Shown: positions 23,174-33,100 of the stretch, piece by piece
How the letters are laid out: each line of letters opens with the position of its first letter
Position numbering within the stretch: position 1 is the stretch's first letter
Assembly (NCBI GenBank): GCA_002238765.1
Contig: MPMZ01000029.1
Coordinates: 1 to 35,193 of the forward strand
Source: Nitrospira sp. bin75
GTDB taxonomy: Bacteria > Nitrospirota > Nitrospiria > Nitrospirales > UBA8639
Length of the DNA stretch: 35,193 nucleotides
Direction of reading: 5' to 3'
The notes under the pieces: generated by a model
Database searches by the model: none
Told to the model about the DNA's origin: nothing
Seen by the model: only the letters and a program-made list of their open reading frames with translations
Position numbers and translations under genes: made by a program

Positions 23174-23419
23174 ATGAAATCAATTGACAAAAATATAGTT
23201 ATAGCCTCGGACGGTAAACTCCCGCCGGCCTTCCGCGAGGCATTTGGCCGAAAGGCCCGTGTAATTGTTCATCTGCAAGAAGACGATCACAGGAAAACGC
23301 AGGGCATAAGCCACCCGATGGATCTCGCCGGCAAGATTCAGGCATTCCGAGACGTTGATGACCCCGTCGCCTGGCAACGTGCCCTTCGAGATTCGTGGAA
23401 ACGCGGCTTGGACAAATGA
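23174..23419 (+). CDS. VapB-like antitoxin
   Basis: An 81-residue protein: 'MKSIDKNIVIASDGKLPPAF' and 'REAFGRKARVIVHLQEDD' form an AbrB/MazE-like strand-rich N-terminus, and 'MDLAGKIQAFRDVDDPVAWQ' begins a helical tail that would occupy the toxin. It ends in an ATGA overlap with the PIN-domain gene, the usual antitoxin-toxin coupling. An AGAGAG ribosome site lies upstream. The pair is placed in the 3-kb gap between mod and res, where it may stabilise the island. Confidence 0.8.
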   Translation: MKSIDKNIVIASDGKLPPAFREAFGRKARVIVHLQEDDHRKTQGISHPMDLAGKIQAFRDVDDPVAWQRALRDSWKRGLDK

Positions 23420-23784
23420 ACTCCGAGCGTTTTTTAATCGATACCAACATTTTCATTTTGCTGTTCAACAATCGTCTGACAGATCCCCTCCCCGATGGAA
23501 AAATCGCGTGCTCAGTTATTACTGAAATGGAATTGCTGTCTTCTCCGGCAATGACTTCACCGGAAGAAGTGTTGATTCGTGAGATGCTTGCCGACATTAC
23601 TATCTATAGCATCGATCAGGATGTGAAAGAAAAAGCTATTCGTGTGCGACGAAAATCAAGGCTCAAGCTGCCGGACGCAATTATTGCCGCTACTGCTATA
23701 TGTCACCATGCCGTTCTGGTGACAAACGACAATGCGTTGCAAAACGTGCCGGATCTGAAAAGCCGGCGGTTAGCGGTCAGATAA
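23416..23784 (+). CDS. VapC-like PIN-domain toxin
   Basis: A 122-residue PIN-domain ribonuclease from the ATG at 23416, whose ATGA overlaps the antitoxin stop; a longer frame start is unlikely. The acidic residues are in place: Asp9 in 'FLIDTNIFILLF', Glu37 in 'VITEMELL', Asp87 in 'LKLPDAIIAATA' and Asp105 in 'LVTNDNAL'. All four suit Mg-dependent RNA cleavage, so it seems intact. Family members cut tRNA or rRNA; the target here is unknown. Confidence 0.9.
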   Translation: MNSERFLIDTNIFILLFNNRLTDPLPDGKIACSVITEMELLSSPAMTSPEEVLIREMLADITIYSIDQDVKEKAIRVRRKSRLKLPDAIIAATAICHHAVLVTNDNALQNVPDLKSRRLAVR

Positions 23785-23798
23785 TAGCCCTCAAGCCA

Positions 23799-23818
23799 TA
23801 CATCGTAAAGACGATGTA
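23799..23818 (+). terminator. weak hairpin after the PIN-domain gene
   Basis: TACATCGT-aaag-ACGATGTA: perfect 8-bp stem with a 4-base loop, 15 bases after the vapC stop. No T-run follows, so it may be only a weak or factor-assisted terminator. Confidence 0.35.
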
Positions 23819-23888
23819 GACGGTCTTACCATAACGTCCTGTGACATACCCGGAACAGGCCCTACACTGTTTTAATTAATCACGGCTC

Positions 23889-24038
23889 GTGCAACGCAAA
23901 ACCCGCCAACAAGACGCCCCGCTGCTGACCCATGAACAAAGAGTTGAACTCGACCGACGTTTGGATGCATACGAAACAGACAATATTAAAGGCCGTGAAG
24001 TCTCCGACGTGGTGAAGACCTTAAAAAAGCAGTTATGA
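23889..24038 (+). pseudogene. truncated addiction-module protein gene
   Basis: A 49-codon frame from a GTG, too short to be a full gene, reads 'PLLTHEQRVELDRRLDAYE' and 'VSDVVKTLKKQL'. This matches the C-terminal half of the addiction-module (TIGR02574-type) antitoxins, 'pLt..q..ELdrRl..ye.dp...W.evr.rl'. The N-terminal half is missing and no toxin frame follows. A further open stretch after it (to about 24120, 'VYPDWQDSLERLGPWIGAF') is unassigned. Confidence 0.5.
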
Positions 24039-24144
24039 AGTCTATCCCGACTGGCAAGATTCCCTTGAACGGTTAGGCCCTTGGATTGGGGCATTCAGGG
24101 AAGCGCGGCTCAGAATATAAATAGCAACTGGAGATTTCTGGACA

Positions 24145-26058
24145 ATGAGATTTAACGTAACGGTTGATCGAGATGAAGACGGGGTATGGATTGTTGAATG
24201 CCCTGCAATCCCAGGTTGTGTGAGTCAAGGCAAAACAAAGAGTGAGGCTCTCGACAACATCAAGGAAGCTATTGCGCTGTGCCTAGAAGTACGTGCCGAA
24301 AGAGGGATGCCCCTGACCATCGAGACTCTTCAAATAAACGTTGTAGTGGACAAAGATATAGAAAAAGAATACCTGAAACAAAAAGCAGAACAACTTGACA
24401 GCGATGGGAGTTGGGACGAACTGATCCCTTTGTGTACAAAAATAATTGATCTGGAACAAGAACCTCATGAAAAAGCGTCGGCATACTTTAAACGCGGTAT
24501 TGCCTACCGCCACAAAGGCGAACTTGACTTGGCAATAGCGGATTTTACCCAGGCCCTAAGGCTAAACCCAGCTCATGCAAACGCATACATTAGGCGCGGT
24601 ATCGCATACGACAAGAAAGGCGATCATGACCTAACCATAGCAGACTACACCAAGGTCCTAGAGTTAGACCCTGATAATATGTTCGCGTACCACAATCGTG
24701 GCAGGGCATACATCAACAAAAACGACCATGACAAAGCCATAGAGGACTTCAACAAAATACTTGAGCAAGACCCCGCTAATGCGGAGATATATCTCTATCG
24801 CGTTCTCGCATACAGCCTCAAAGGCGATTATGATAAAGCGATAGCAGACTGCACCAAGACCCTAGAGTTCAAACCCAATTATGCAAATGCGCACCTTTGT
24901 CGCGGTTTCGCATATATCGACCAAGGCGACCAAGAAAAATTTCTCGATGCCTTTAAGGATTTTGTGAAGGCTAATGAATACGATCAAGCCCTGAAAACCG
25001 AAGTGCCCGCAATATATGTCGCAGGTCAGATTGCTGACATCTATAAAGACCGTGCCGAAGAAGAGGGAGCCAAAGCCTTTGAACTATATTTCAGGCTATC
25101 AGAGGCAATCTCCAATATACAAAACGAACGGTTCTATAGGCCCGGAAATGGCAAAGAAGTTGCTCATTACACTTCCCTTCATGCACTCAAAACGCTAGCC
25201 ACAAATGAGCATTTCCGGCTTTACAATGCCGATTATATGAACGACCCGGAAGAAGGCCGTGTGTTTTTTGAAATCATGAAAAAATTCGGGATAGAAGACG
25301 CAGAGAAGGTTTTTTACAAAAAGAAAGACAAGTCTTATCCATCCCCAGCCTATATCGGCAGTTTTGTCAAGGTGGATGCAAAAGACCCGAAGCAAAAAGA
25401 CGAACTATTTCTGTGGCGTACTTATGGGAAACACGATGGGCAGGAAGCGGCCGGGGCCTGTCTGATCTTCAAGCACGAATGGACTGTTTTTGGAGAAAAA
25501 TGTAGCGAACAAATAGGAGCCATGCAACAATTACAAGCGAAACTGCCTATGTTAAAAGGCGATCGTAAGAATCCAGGGGAAAGACAACCGCCAAAACCAG
25601 ACCTTTATGAAATCGTTTACAGGGACAAGGAAAGCAATCAAGAACTCTCCGAAGAACTGAATGAACTGGCAGAAGCCCTGAAACAAATCAAAGGGCATAT
25701 AGAAGAAAAAGACGATAACAGCCAAAAGAAACTAAGAGAACTTGTCCGCGATCTGCTTGACGCTATCCGCTTTCTGTTCAAGGCGCGTCACTACCGGGAA
25801 GAAAAAGAGGTTCGCGTAGTCCAAGTCCGTTATTATGACAAGACAAAGACGGCACAAGAGCCAGATGACATCCAGGTTGACACGGAACAAATCCCACCGC
25901 GTTTTTACCTCGAGACGGACGAAAATTTCCACTTCAGCGAGGTCATCCTCGGCCCCCAAGCGCGTGGAGAGGCTGAATGGAAGCGTTGGCTCAAGAAACG
26001 AGACGAAAAACTAATGGTCTATAAATCAGAAATTCCATACGGAAAGCCATACTCTTAA
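24145..26058 (+). CDS. HicB-TPR-DUF2971 fusion protein
   Basis: A 637-residue three-part protein. Residues 1-60 are a HicB-type domain ('MRFNVTVDRDEDGVWIVECP', 'PGCVSQGKTKSEALDNIKEA'). Five TPR repeats follow at about 110-143, 144-177, 178-211, 212-245 and 246-279 (for example 'AYIRRGIAYDKKGDHDL'). Residues about 335-625 match DUF2971: 'VAHYTSLHALKTLA', 'YNADYMNDPEEG', 'AGACLIFKHEW' and the closing 'RHYREEKEVRVVQV'. HicB normally pairs with HicA, but no hicA is adjacent. It ends 2 bases before res and sits between mod and res, so it is probably part of the defence locus. The gene is clearly AT-richer than the left region. DUF2971 activity is unknown. Confidence 0.85.
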   Translation: MRFNVTVDRDEDGVWIVECPAIPGCVSQGKTKSEALDNIKEAIALCLEVRAERGMPLTIETLQINVVVDKDIEKEYLKQKAEQLDSDGSWDELIPLCTKIIDLEQEPHEKASAYFKRGIAYRHKGELDLAIADFTQALRLNPAHANAYIRRGIAYDKKGDHDLTIADYTKVLELDPDNMFAYHNRGRAYINKNDHDKAIEDFNKILEQDPANAEIYLYRVLAYSLKGDYDKAIADCTKTLEFKPNYANAHLCRGFAYIDQGDQEKFLDAFKDFVKANEYDQALKTEVPAIYVAGQIADIYKDRAEEEGAKAFELYFRLSEAISNIQNERFYRPGNGKEVAHYTSLHALKTLATNEHFRLYNADYMNDPEEGRVFFEIMKKFGIEDAEKVFYKKKDKSYPSPAYIGSFVKVDAKDPKQKDELFLWRTYGKHDGQEAAGACLIFKHEWTVFGEKCSEQIGAMQQLQAKLPMLKGDRKNPGERQPPKPDLYEIVYRDKESNQELSEELNELAEALKQIKGHIEEKDDNSQKKLRELVRDLLDAIRFLFKARHYREEKEVRVVQVRYYDKTKTAQEPDDIQVDTEQIPPRFYLETDENFHFSEVILGPQARGEAEWKRWLKKRDEKLMVYKSEIPYGKPYS

Positions 26059-26060
26059 CC

Positions 26061-28579
26061 ATGCAACTCAAAAGCTACCAACAAAACGCCCTTGAGCAGT
26101 TGGATCGTTGGCTTGCGGCGCTCAAAGAGGCTCATAAAGACGCGGCGGACGGTGAAGAGTTTTACGCGAAAAAGAAAAGACCTGTTCCCGATGAATTGAA
26201 AAACTATCCTCGGGCAGCATGGCAGAGCCTTAAGGATACAAACATTCTCCCCGGCATTTCAGACAACGGAACTCTTAACATCCCCGATTACATATCTCGA
26301 ACCGGCACGTCCGGAGAGCCTATTCCGCACGTCTGTCTGAAGGTGCCGACCGGCGGCGGCAAGACTCTTTTGGGGGTTGCCGCGCTTGAGCGTATCAAGC
26401 AGGACACGGGCTTCGTGTTGTGGATCGTACCCACGAGCAGACGCTCAAGGCCTTCAGGACCCGCGAGCATCCGTACAGGCAGATGCTTGAGAGGATTTCC
26501 GGCGGCAAGGTCAAACTGTTGCAGAAAGACAACCGCTTTACCCGGCAGGACGTCGAAAGCCGGCTCTGCATCATGATGCTGATGTTGCCGTCCGCCAACA
26601 GGCAAAAAGGAAAGGATTTTCTCAAGATATTCCGGGACAGCGGTGGGTACACCTCGTTTTTTCCCGAACAGGACGATTCAACCGCCAACCACGCACTTTC
26701 GGAACGACACCCCGACCTGGAAAGAAACAGCACCGCCGATTGGGTGAAGCACAGCCTAATCAACGTGCTGAAATTGATTCGCCCTACCGTGATTCTAGAC
26801 GAAGCGCACAAGGCGTATGGGCCGAATGACATGAACAACCGTGAGTTCGTCAAGTCCGTCAATCAACTCAATCCCCGCTTTGTGCTGGAACTGTCCGCCA
26901 CGCCCAAAATCGGTATCAGCAACATCCTGGTCAACATCTCGGGAACCGAGCTTCAAGCCGAGGAGATGATCAAGCTGCCGATAGAGATTCACAGCTTCGA
27001 CAATTCCGACTGGAAACACACGCTTGCCGAAACACAGAAAAAATTGCAGGAACTGGAAACCGAAGCGCAGAAACTGCAAACACGGGAAAACCGCTATATC
27101 CGTCCCATTGCCCTGGTCAGGGTACAGCGGACGGGCGAAGAACAACGAGGGAAAGGGACCATCCATTCGGAGGACGTGCGGGAGCATCTGGTCCAACATC
27201 TTGCCGTGCCACAAAACCGGATCAGAGTGCAATCGTCGGAACAGAAGGAACTCGCCGACGAAGACTTGCTTAGCGAAACAAGTCCCGTCCGCTGGATCAT
27301 CACTAAGGATGCCCTCAAGGAGGGGTGGGATTGCTCGTTCGCTTACATCCTGGCTCTATTGGATAACACCACGGCGACCACGGCCATGACCCAGATGACC
27401 GGACGTATCATGCGACAGCCGCACGCACGCAGAATTGCGCAAAGCGATGCCCTGAACCGGTGCTATATTTATTGTTACAACACAGACGTGGGAAAGGCCG
27501 TCGACAAGGTTAAGGCCGGGCTGGAAAACGAGGGCCTTACGGGGCTTGGCGATGCCATCAGAGGCGAGGGCGAAGGTGACGCACCACAACCGCAAACCGT
27601 CAAGCGACGCCCAAAGTATAAAAAACATCAGATCTTTCTCCCGCAGGTTCTGCACAAAGACGGTTATAGGTGGCGTCCGATTGATTACGACCGCGACATA
27701 TTGGGCGCGATCGACTGGAGCGGAATCGACGCGGGTGGGGCGGTGAGTCTGGACGACAAGGACACGATTCGGGAGATCATTGCTACAGTTGACGTTCAGG
27801 GTGATAAACGTGTCTTCGATGAGGCTTTTGAAACCGGCGAACGGTTACACCTTGACTATTTCGTCCGTCGCCTGACGGACGTGGTGCCCAACCCGTGGCA
27901 GGCTGCGCGCATGGCAGCGAACTTCTTGCAAAAGCACACGAAATACAACGATTCAGCACTGCTGAACAACCGGATTTACCTCTCAGAGGTTTTGCGTCGG
28001 AATATCAAGAAAAATTTGGACAAGAAAGCCGAGTCGGTTTTCCGCGATAAGATCAAACGTGATGCCATCAGGTTTCACCTCGAAACCGACGAGGGGTTGG
28101 ATTATGAACTGGAGAAATCGCTTGAGGTCTTCGTGTCCAGCAGGGAAAGAGCGCTTCAGGGTGAACACGGCCGGCCGATACAACAGAGTCTTTTTGAGCC
28201 CGTGTATGAAAGCAACTTCAATGTACTCGAAAAAGATTTCGCGCTGTATCTGGACAAAAGCGATTCCATCTCCTGGTGGCACAGGATCGCCGCAAAACAG
28301 CAGTATCACCTTCAGGGGTGGAGACGCCAGAACGTCTATCCCGATTTCGTCGCCTGTCGACAAGATGACGGCACACTTCTGATCCTGGAAACAAAAGGCG
28401 TTCACCTGAAGGGAAACGAGGATACGGGCTACAAGCAGAAACTCCTTGAAACCCTCGAAGCAGCGTACAACAAGGCCATTGACCGAGGCGAAATGCGAGT
28501 CTGCGAGCCTCCTGCTGTTTTCAGGATGATGTTTGAAGATCGATGGAAAGAACAAGTCCGTGAACTTGTTGCGGAATAG
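26061..28579 (+). pseudogene. type III restriction enzyme Res subunit, frameshifted
   Basis: Reads as an SF2 helicase-nuclease of about 839 residues if one frameshift is repaired. Frame 1 (from 26061) has Walker A 'VPTGGGKT' at about 95-102 and ends its meaningful part at 'VLWIVPT'. The next frame continues 'EQTLKAFRTREHPYRQMLE' from about 26436. The DEAH box 'ILDEAHKAYG', motif V 'KDALKEGWDCSFAYI' and motif VI 'QMTGRIMRQ' follow. A C-terminal PD-(D/E)XK nuclease is present: 'YPDFVACRQ' then 'LLILETKG'. The missing base is near 26435. Unless it is a sequencing error, the enzyme is dead. It starts 2 bases after the DUF2971 fusion gene. Confidence 0.85.
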
Positions 28580-28616
28580 CGAAACTCTGACTTGTAGGAG
28601 TCTCGATCATAAACTC

Positions 28617-29378
28617 ATGAGACGCGGATGGAATTCTTTTGCCGGGCCTATTGGAATAGGGTTGTGTCTTGTCCTGCTTGCCGGAACCCTTCAGGCGGAA
28701 TCGCCGGACACCATTCACGTGGGAGCCTTTTCCCACGCGCAAGCGGGGGGACCCTATCCTGATTCCTGGAAGCCCCTCACGTTCCATAAGATCGACGAGC
28801 ATACCGAATATTCGTTGGTGGAAGACGAGGGGACCGTGGTTGTCAAAGCCGTGAGCCGCGGCTCTTCCTCGGGGTTGACCAGAGAGGTGACCATCGACCC
28901 CAAGGTCTATCCCATTGTCGAATGGCGCTGGAAGATCGAGAACGTGTTGCAGAAAGGTGACGTCACCAGCAAGCAGGGCGACGACTACCCCGCCCGGTTG
29001 TATATCACCTTCGCGTATGACGAGAGCAAAATCGACTTTTTGGATCAAATACAATATGAATTGGTCCGGGCGCTCCACGGGAAGTATCCCCCGACCGGAG
29101 CCATCACGTACATTTGGGAGAGTCAAAGCCCGATCGGGACCATGGTCCCCAATCCGTACACGGATCGCGCGAAAATGATCGTCATAGAAAGTGGGGAGAC
29201 AAAAGCCGGGCAGTGGGTGACCGAGTCGCGCAACCTGTACAAGGATTATCAAAAAGCGTTCGGCGACGACCCGCCTGCGGTCTCCGGGGTGGCCGTGATG
29301 ACGGACACGGACAACACGCAGGAATCCGCCGTGGCCTATTATGGGGACATCGTGTTTAAGAAAGCGGCGGGTGACTAG
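28617..29378 (+). CDS. exported DUF3047 protein
   Basis: About 253 residues from the ATG at 28617, which begins a clear signal peptide (MRRGWNSFAGPIGIGLCLVL, ending near 'LQAES'); an upstream in-frame ATG at 28533 would overlap res and bury the signal. The mature part follows the DUF3047 pattern: 'YPIVEWRWKIENVLQKGDV', 'DDYPARLYITFAYD', 'AITYIWESQSPIG', and the closing 'VSGVAVMTDTDNTQESAVAYYGDI'. The function is unknown; it is likely periplasmic. It lies just right of the defence island, at 38 bases from the res stop, so it marks the island boundary. Confidence 0.85.
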   Translation: MRRGWNSFAGPIGIGLCLVLLAGTLQAESPDTIHVGAFSHAQAGGPYPDSWKPLTFHKIDEHTEYSLVEDEGTVVVKAVSRGSSSGLTREVTIDPKVYPIVEWRWKIENVLQKGDVTSKQGDDYPARLYITFAYDESKIDFLDQIQYELVRALHGKYPPTGAITYIWESQSPIGTMVPNPYTDRAKMIVIESGETKAGQWVTESRNLYKDYQKAFGDDPPAVSGVAVMTDTDNTQESAVAYYGDIVFKKAAGD

Positions 29379-29548
29379 CGAAGGTGGCGGATTGCACTAC
29401 ACTCTTGACCTACTGCGGCTACGCCCCCTCACCCTACCCTCTCCCACAGTGGGGAGAGGGTTCTATGAGTCTATTTTCGCATCAATGACAGATTCGCTGT
29501 CTGGTTATGTTACGCTAAACCGACCTGCGGGAATTACCAGTCATCATC
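29379..29548. repeat. intergenic repeat block
   Basis: Holds a 'ccctcaccctaccctctcccacagtggggagaggg'-type repeat (about 29428-29462) and a 'gttatgttacgctaaaccgacctg' unit (29503-29526). No gene is visible. Confidence 0.55.
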
Positions 29549-29564
29549 AAGGAGGGTATGAACC

Positions 29565-30041
29565 ATGTTGTGGCGAACCGTGAAACAAAACACTGTCGAT
29601 CATCCAACACCGCCCAGTAATCATCGATCGCGAAGCATCCTCATGATTGTCCAGGCTGTCCTGGTGGGGACGTTGTGTCTTGGCGGATTCCCCGGCGTTC
29701 TTGCGCAATCAGAGCAACAAATCGTTGTGACCATTCGAAACTATACGTTCGAAACGACTCAAATGCCTCTTCAATTGCACCTGCCAACCGTCATCCACCT
29801 GCGAAATACGGATGATGTCCGGCACGATTTCAGTTCAGAAGTGTTTGATGGGAGTCATACCCGCGTTGAGGCGCTGAATGCGATTTCTTATGGCAGAGGA
29901 ATTCGAGGAGTCTATATTGAACCCGGAGGCGACATCGCCATTCGCTTTACCATTGAGAAACCCGGACGGTACCAATTCAAATGCTCGATCCATGAAGGCA
30001 TGAAAGGAGAAATCCTTTTGATGTCGGCAGGTTCCGCGTAG
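29565..30041 (+). CDS. exported cupredoxin-like copper protein
   Basis: A 158-residue protein. A 24-residue polar N-terminus is followed by a hydrophobic signal-anchor or signal peptide (about 25-47). The cupredoxin domain (about 50-156) has likely copper ligands His87 ('VRHDFSSEVF'), Cys140, His143 and Met146 ('FKCSIHEGMKGEI'), the type-1 layout. It would carry electrons in the periplasm or protect against copper. The start at 29565 has an AAGGAGG site 9 bases upstream. No obvious partner gene is beside it. Confidence 0.9.
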   Translation: MLWRTVKQNTVDHPTPPSNHRSRSILMIVQAVLVGTLCLGGFPGVLAQSEQQIVVTIRNYTFETTQMPLQLHLPTVIHLRNTDDVRHDFSSEVFDGSHTRVEALNAISYGRGIRGVYIEPGGDIAIRFTIEKPGRYQFKCSIHEGMKGEILLMSAGSA

Positions 30042-30060
30042 GCTCGTCGTCAGACCGGAG

Positions 30061-30130
30061 GAAAAGGCCAAAGACACTGGATTCCCGATCAGAGCCGGTC
30101 CTCGACGTTTGTCATCGTGGACCGGGAAGG
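30061..30130. repeat. GGATCC-type dispersed repeat
   Basis: The copy reads 'aaagacactggattcccgat' then 'cagagccggtcc' and 'ccgggaaggacgg', between the convergent cupredoxin and metH genes. Confidence 0.6.
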
Positions 30131-30180
30131 ACGGAAAGAAGAGCATAGGAGGGGGATAGGAGGAAAGGAAATAGACCCCC

Positions 30181-33100
30181 TTACAGCAGATTCGGGGAGA
30201 GCCAGCGTTCCACGGTGGCAACGTCCATTTGCTTGCGCGCGGCGTAGTCTTTCACCTGATCATGGTCAATCTTCCCCACGGCGAAGTATTTGGCTTGGGG
30301 ATGGGCAAAATACAGGCCGCTGACCGACGCGGCCGGAGCCATGGCAAAGGTTTCCGTCAAGTGAATGCCGGTGACCTTTTCGGCCTCCAGCAAGTCGAAC
30401 AGGATCCGTTTTTCAGTGTGGTCCGGGCACGCGGGATAACCCGGAGCCGGACGGATTCCCCGATAGCGCTCCCGGATCAGGTCCTCGGCCGACAGGTGTT
30501 CTTCTTTGCCGTACCCCCATGCCTTGCGGACTTCCCGGTGCAGCCATTCGGCAAACGCTTCCGCAAGCCTGTCGGCCAACGCTTTTGCCATGATGGAGTT
30601 GTAATCGTCATGATCTTTTTCGAATCGCTCACACAGGGCCTCGACCCCGATTCCCGTGGTCACCGCAAACCCGCCCAGGTAATCCGCAAGCCCCGTTGAC
30701 TTGGGCGCGATAAAATCCGCCATGGCGTAATTGGCATCGCCTTCCGGTTTTTCGAGTTGTTGGCGAAGGGTGTGGAAGGTTGCCAGGACTTCCGAGCGCG
30801 ATTCATCCGTATAGACTTCGATATCATCGCCCTCGCTGTTGGCCGGAAACAATCCATACACCGCCCTGGCCGTGAGTAATCGCTTTTCGAGAATTTCCTT
30901 GAGTAATACCTGAGCGTCGTCAAACAACTCTTTGGCCCTGCTCCCGACGATCGGATCTTCGAAGATTTGGGGGTATCTCCCTTTCAACTCCCAGGTATGG
31001 AAAAAGGGCGACCAGTCGATCACCGGCACCAGGTCGCTTAACGGCTGATCGTCGATCACCCGCGTTCCCAGGAAACTCGGCGTCACTCTCTCCGACGTGT
31101 GCCAATCAACCGGGGTCCGCCGTTGCCGGGCCTCTTCCAGCGGCAACAGTTTTTTCTGTGTTTTCTTGCCTTCATAGGCTTCACGCGACTGCCCCTGTTG
31201 TTGGCGAACCTTTTCCACAAAGCCGGGCTTTTCTTCTTTGCTCAACAGTTGCCGGACGACGTTCACGGCCAACGAGGCATCCGTCACGTGGACGACGGGC
31301 TCGGGGTAGCCCGGGGCGATCTTGACGGCCGTGTGGGCTTTGCTCGTCGTGGCACCGCCGATGAGCAGTGGCACGTCGAAGCCCTGGCGGGCCATTTCTT
31401 TCGCGTTGTACGCCATCTCCTCCAACGACGGGGTAATCAGGCCGCTCAGGCCGATCATATCGACCTGCTCCTCCTTGGCTTTGGTCAAAATCTTTTCGCA
31501 GGGCACCATCACCCCGAGATCGATCACCTCGTAGTTGTTGCACCCCAACACCACACCGACGATATTCTTGCCGATGTCGTGCACGTCGCCCTTGACCGTG
31601 GCCAGCAGCACCTTCCCTTGCGCCCTACTTCCCGACGCTTCCTTTTCCTGATCCATGAACGGCAGCAAATACGCCACGGCTTTTTTCATCACCCGCGCGC
31701 TCTTGACCACCTGCGGCAAAAACATTTTTCCGGCACCGAAGAGTTCCCCCACGACGTTCATGCCGTCCATCAACGGACCTTCGATGATCTTGAGCGGTTT
31801 GTCATATTGTTGCCTGGCTTCTTCCACGTCTTCGTCGATGTAGTCCACGATCCCTTTGACCAGCGCATGCGAGAGCCGTGCCTCCACGGTGTCTTCCCGC
31901 CAGGCATCGGCTTTGACGACCGCCTTGCCTTGCTGTTGCACGGTTTCGGCGAAGTCGACCAACCGCTCGGTCGCGTCGGGCCTTCGATTCAGCAGAACGT
32001 CCTCGACCAAGTCCAGCAAGTCCTTGGGGATCTCCTCATAGACTCCCAACTGGCCGGCGTTGACGATGGCCATATCCAGACCGGCTTTAATCGCGTGATA
32101 CAGAAACGCCGAGTGCATAGCCTCACGCACGACGTTGTTCCCGCGGAACGAGAAGGAAATATTGCTGACACCGCCGCTGGTCTTACAGTGCGGTAACGTG
32201 GCTTTGATTTGTCGAACGGCTTCGATGAAATTGACCGCATAGTTATTGTGCTCTTCGATGCCCGTGGCAACCGTCAGGATGTTCGGGTCGAAGATAATGT
32301 CCTGCGGAGGAAACGCCATGTCTTCCGTCAGGATCTTGTATGCCCTGGTGCAAATCTCCACCTTCCGGTCGATGGTATCGGCTTGCCCCGTTTCATCAAA
32401 TGCCATCACCACCACGGCTGCGCCGTACCGCTTGACCAACCGGGCCTGTTCCTTGAATTTTTCCTCGCCTTCTTTCAGGCTGATGGAATTGACCACCCCC
32501 TTGCCCTGCACGCATTGCAGCCCGGCCTCAATCACCGACCACTTCGAGCTGTCGACCATGAGAGGAACGCGGCAAATATCGGGTTCCGATGCGATCAGGT
32601 TCAGGAACCGCACCATGGCGTTCTCTGAATCCAGCATGGCTTCATCCATGTTGACGTCAATTAACTGCGCGCCGCCCTCCACCTGCTGCCGGGCTACCGC
32701 CAGGGCTTCCTCGAACTGATCCTCGCGAATCAACCGGGAAAATTTCGGTGAGCCCGTGACGTTCGTGCGCTCTCCGATGTTCACGAAGTTCAACTCGGGC
32801 CGGATCGTCAACGGTTCCAACCCGCTCAACCGCGTGTCATGATCGGGTTCGACCACCGCATGGGGAGGCAGATCGCACACCGCCTCGGCAATCGCGGCAA
32901 TGTGCTCCGGCGTACTCCCGCAACATCCGCCCACGATGTTCAACCACCCGTTCCCGGCAAATTCCCGCAAGTCCTCCGCCATCCGTTCCGGTGTTTCGTC
33001 AAACCCCCCGAAGGCATTCGGGAGCCCCGCATTAGGATGGCAAGTGATGTACACCGGGGCCCGTTTCGAGAGTTCCTCGATATAGGGACGCATTTGCTTG

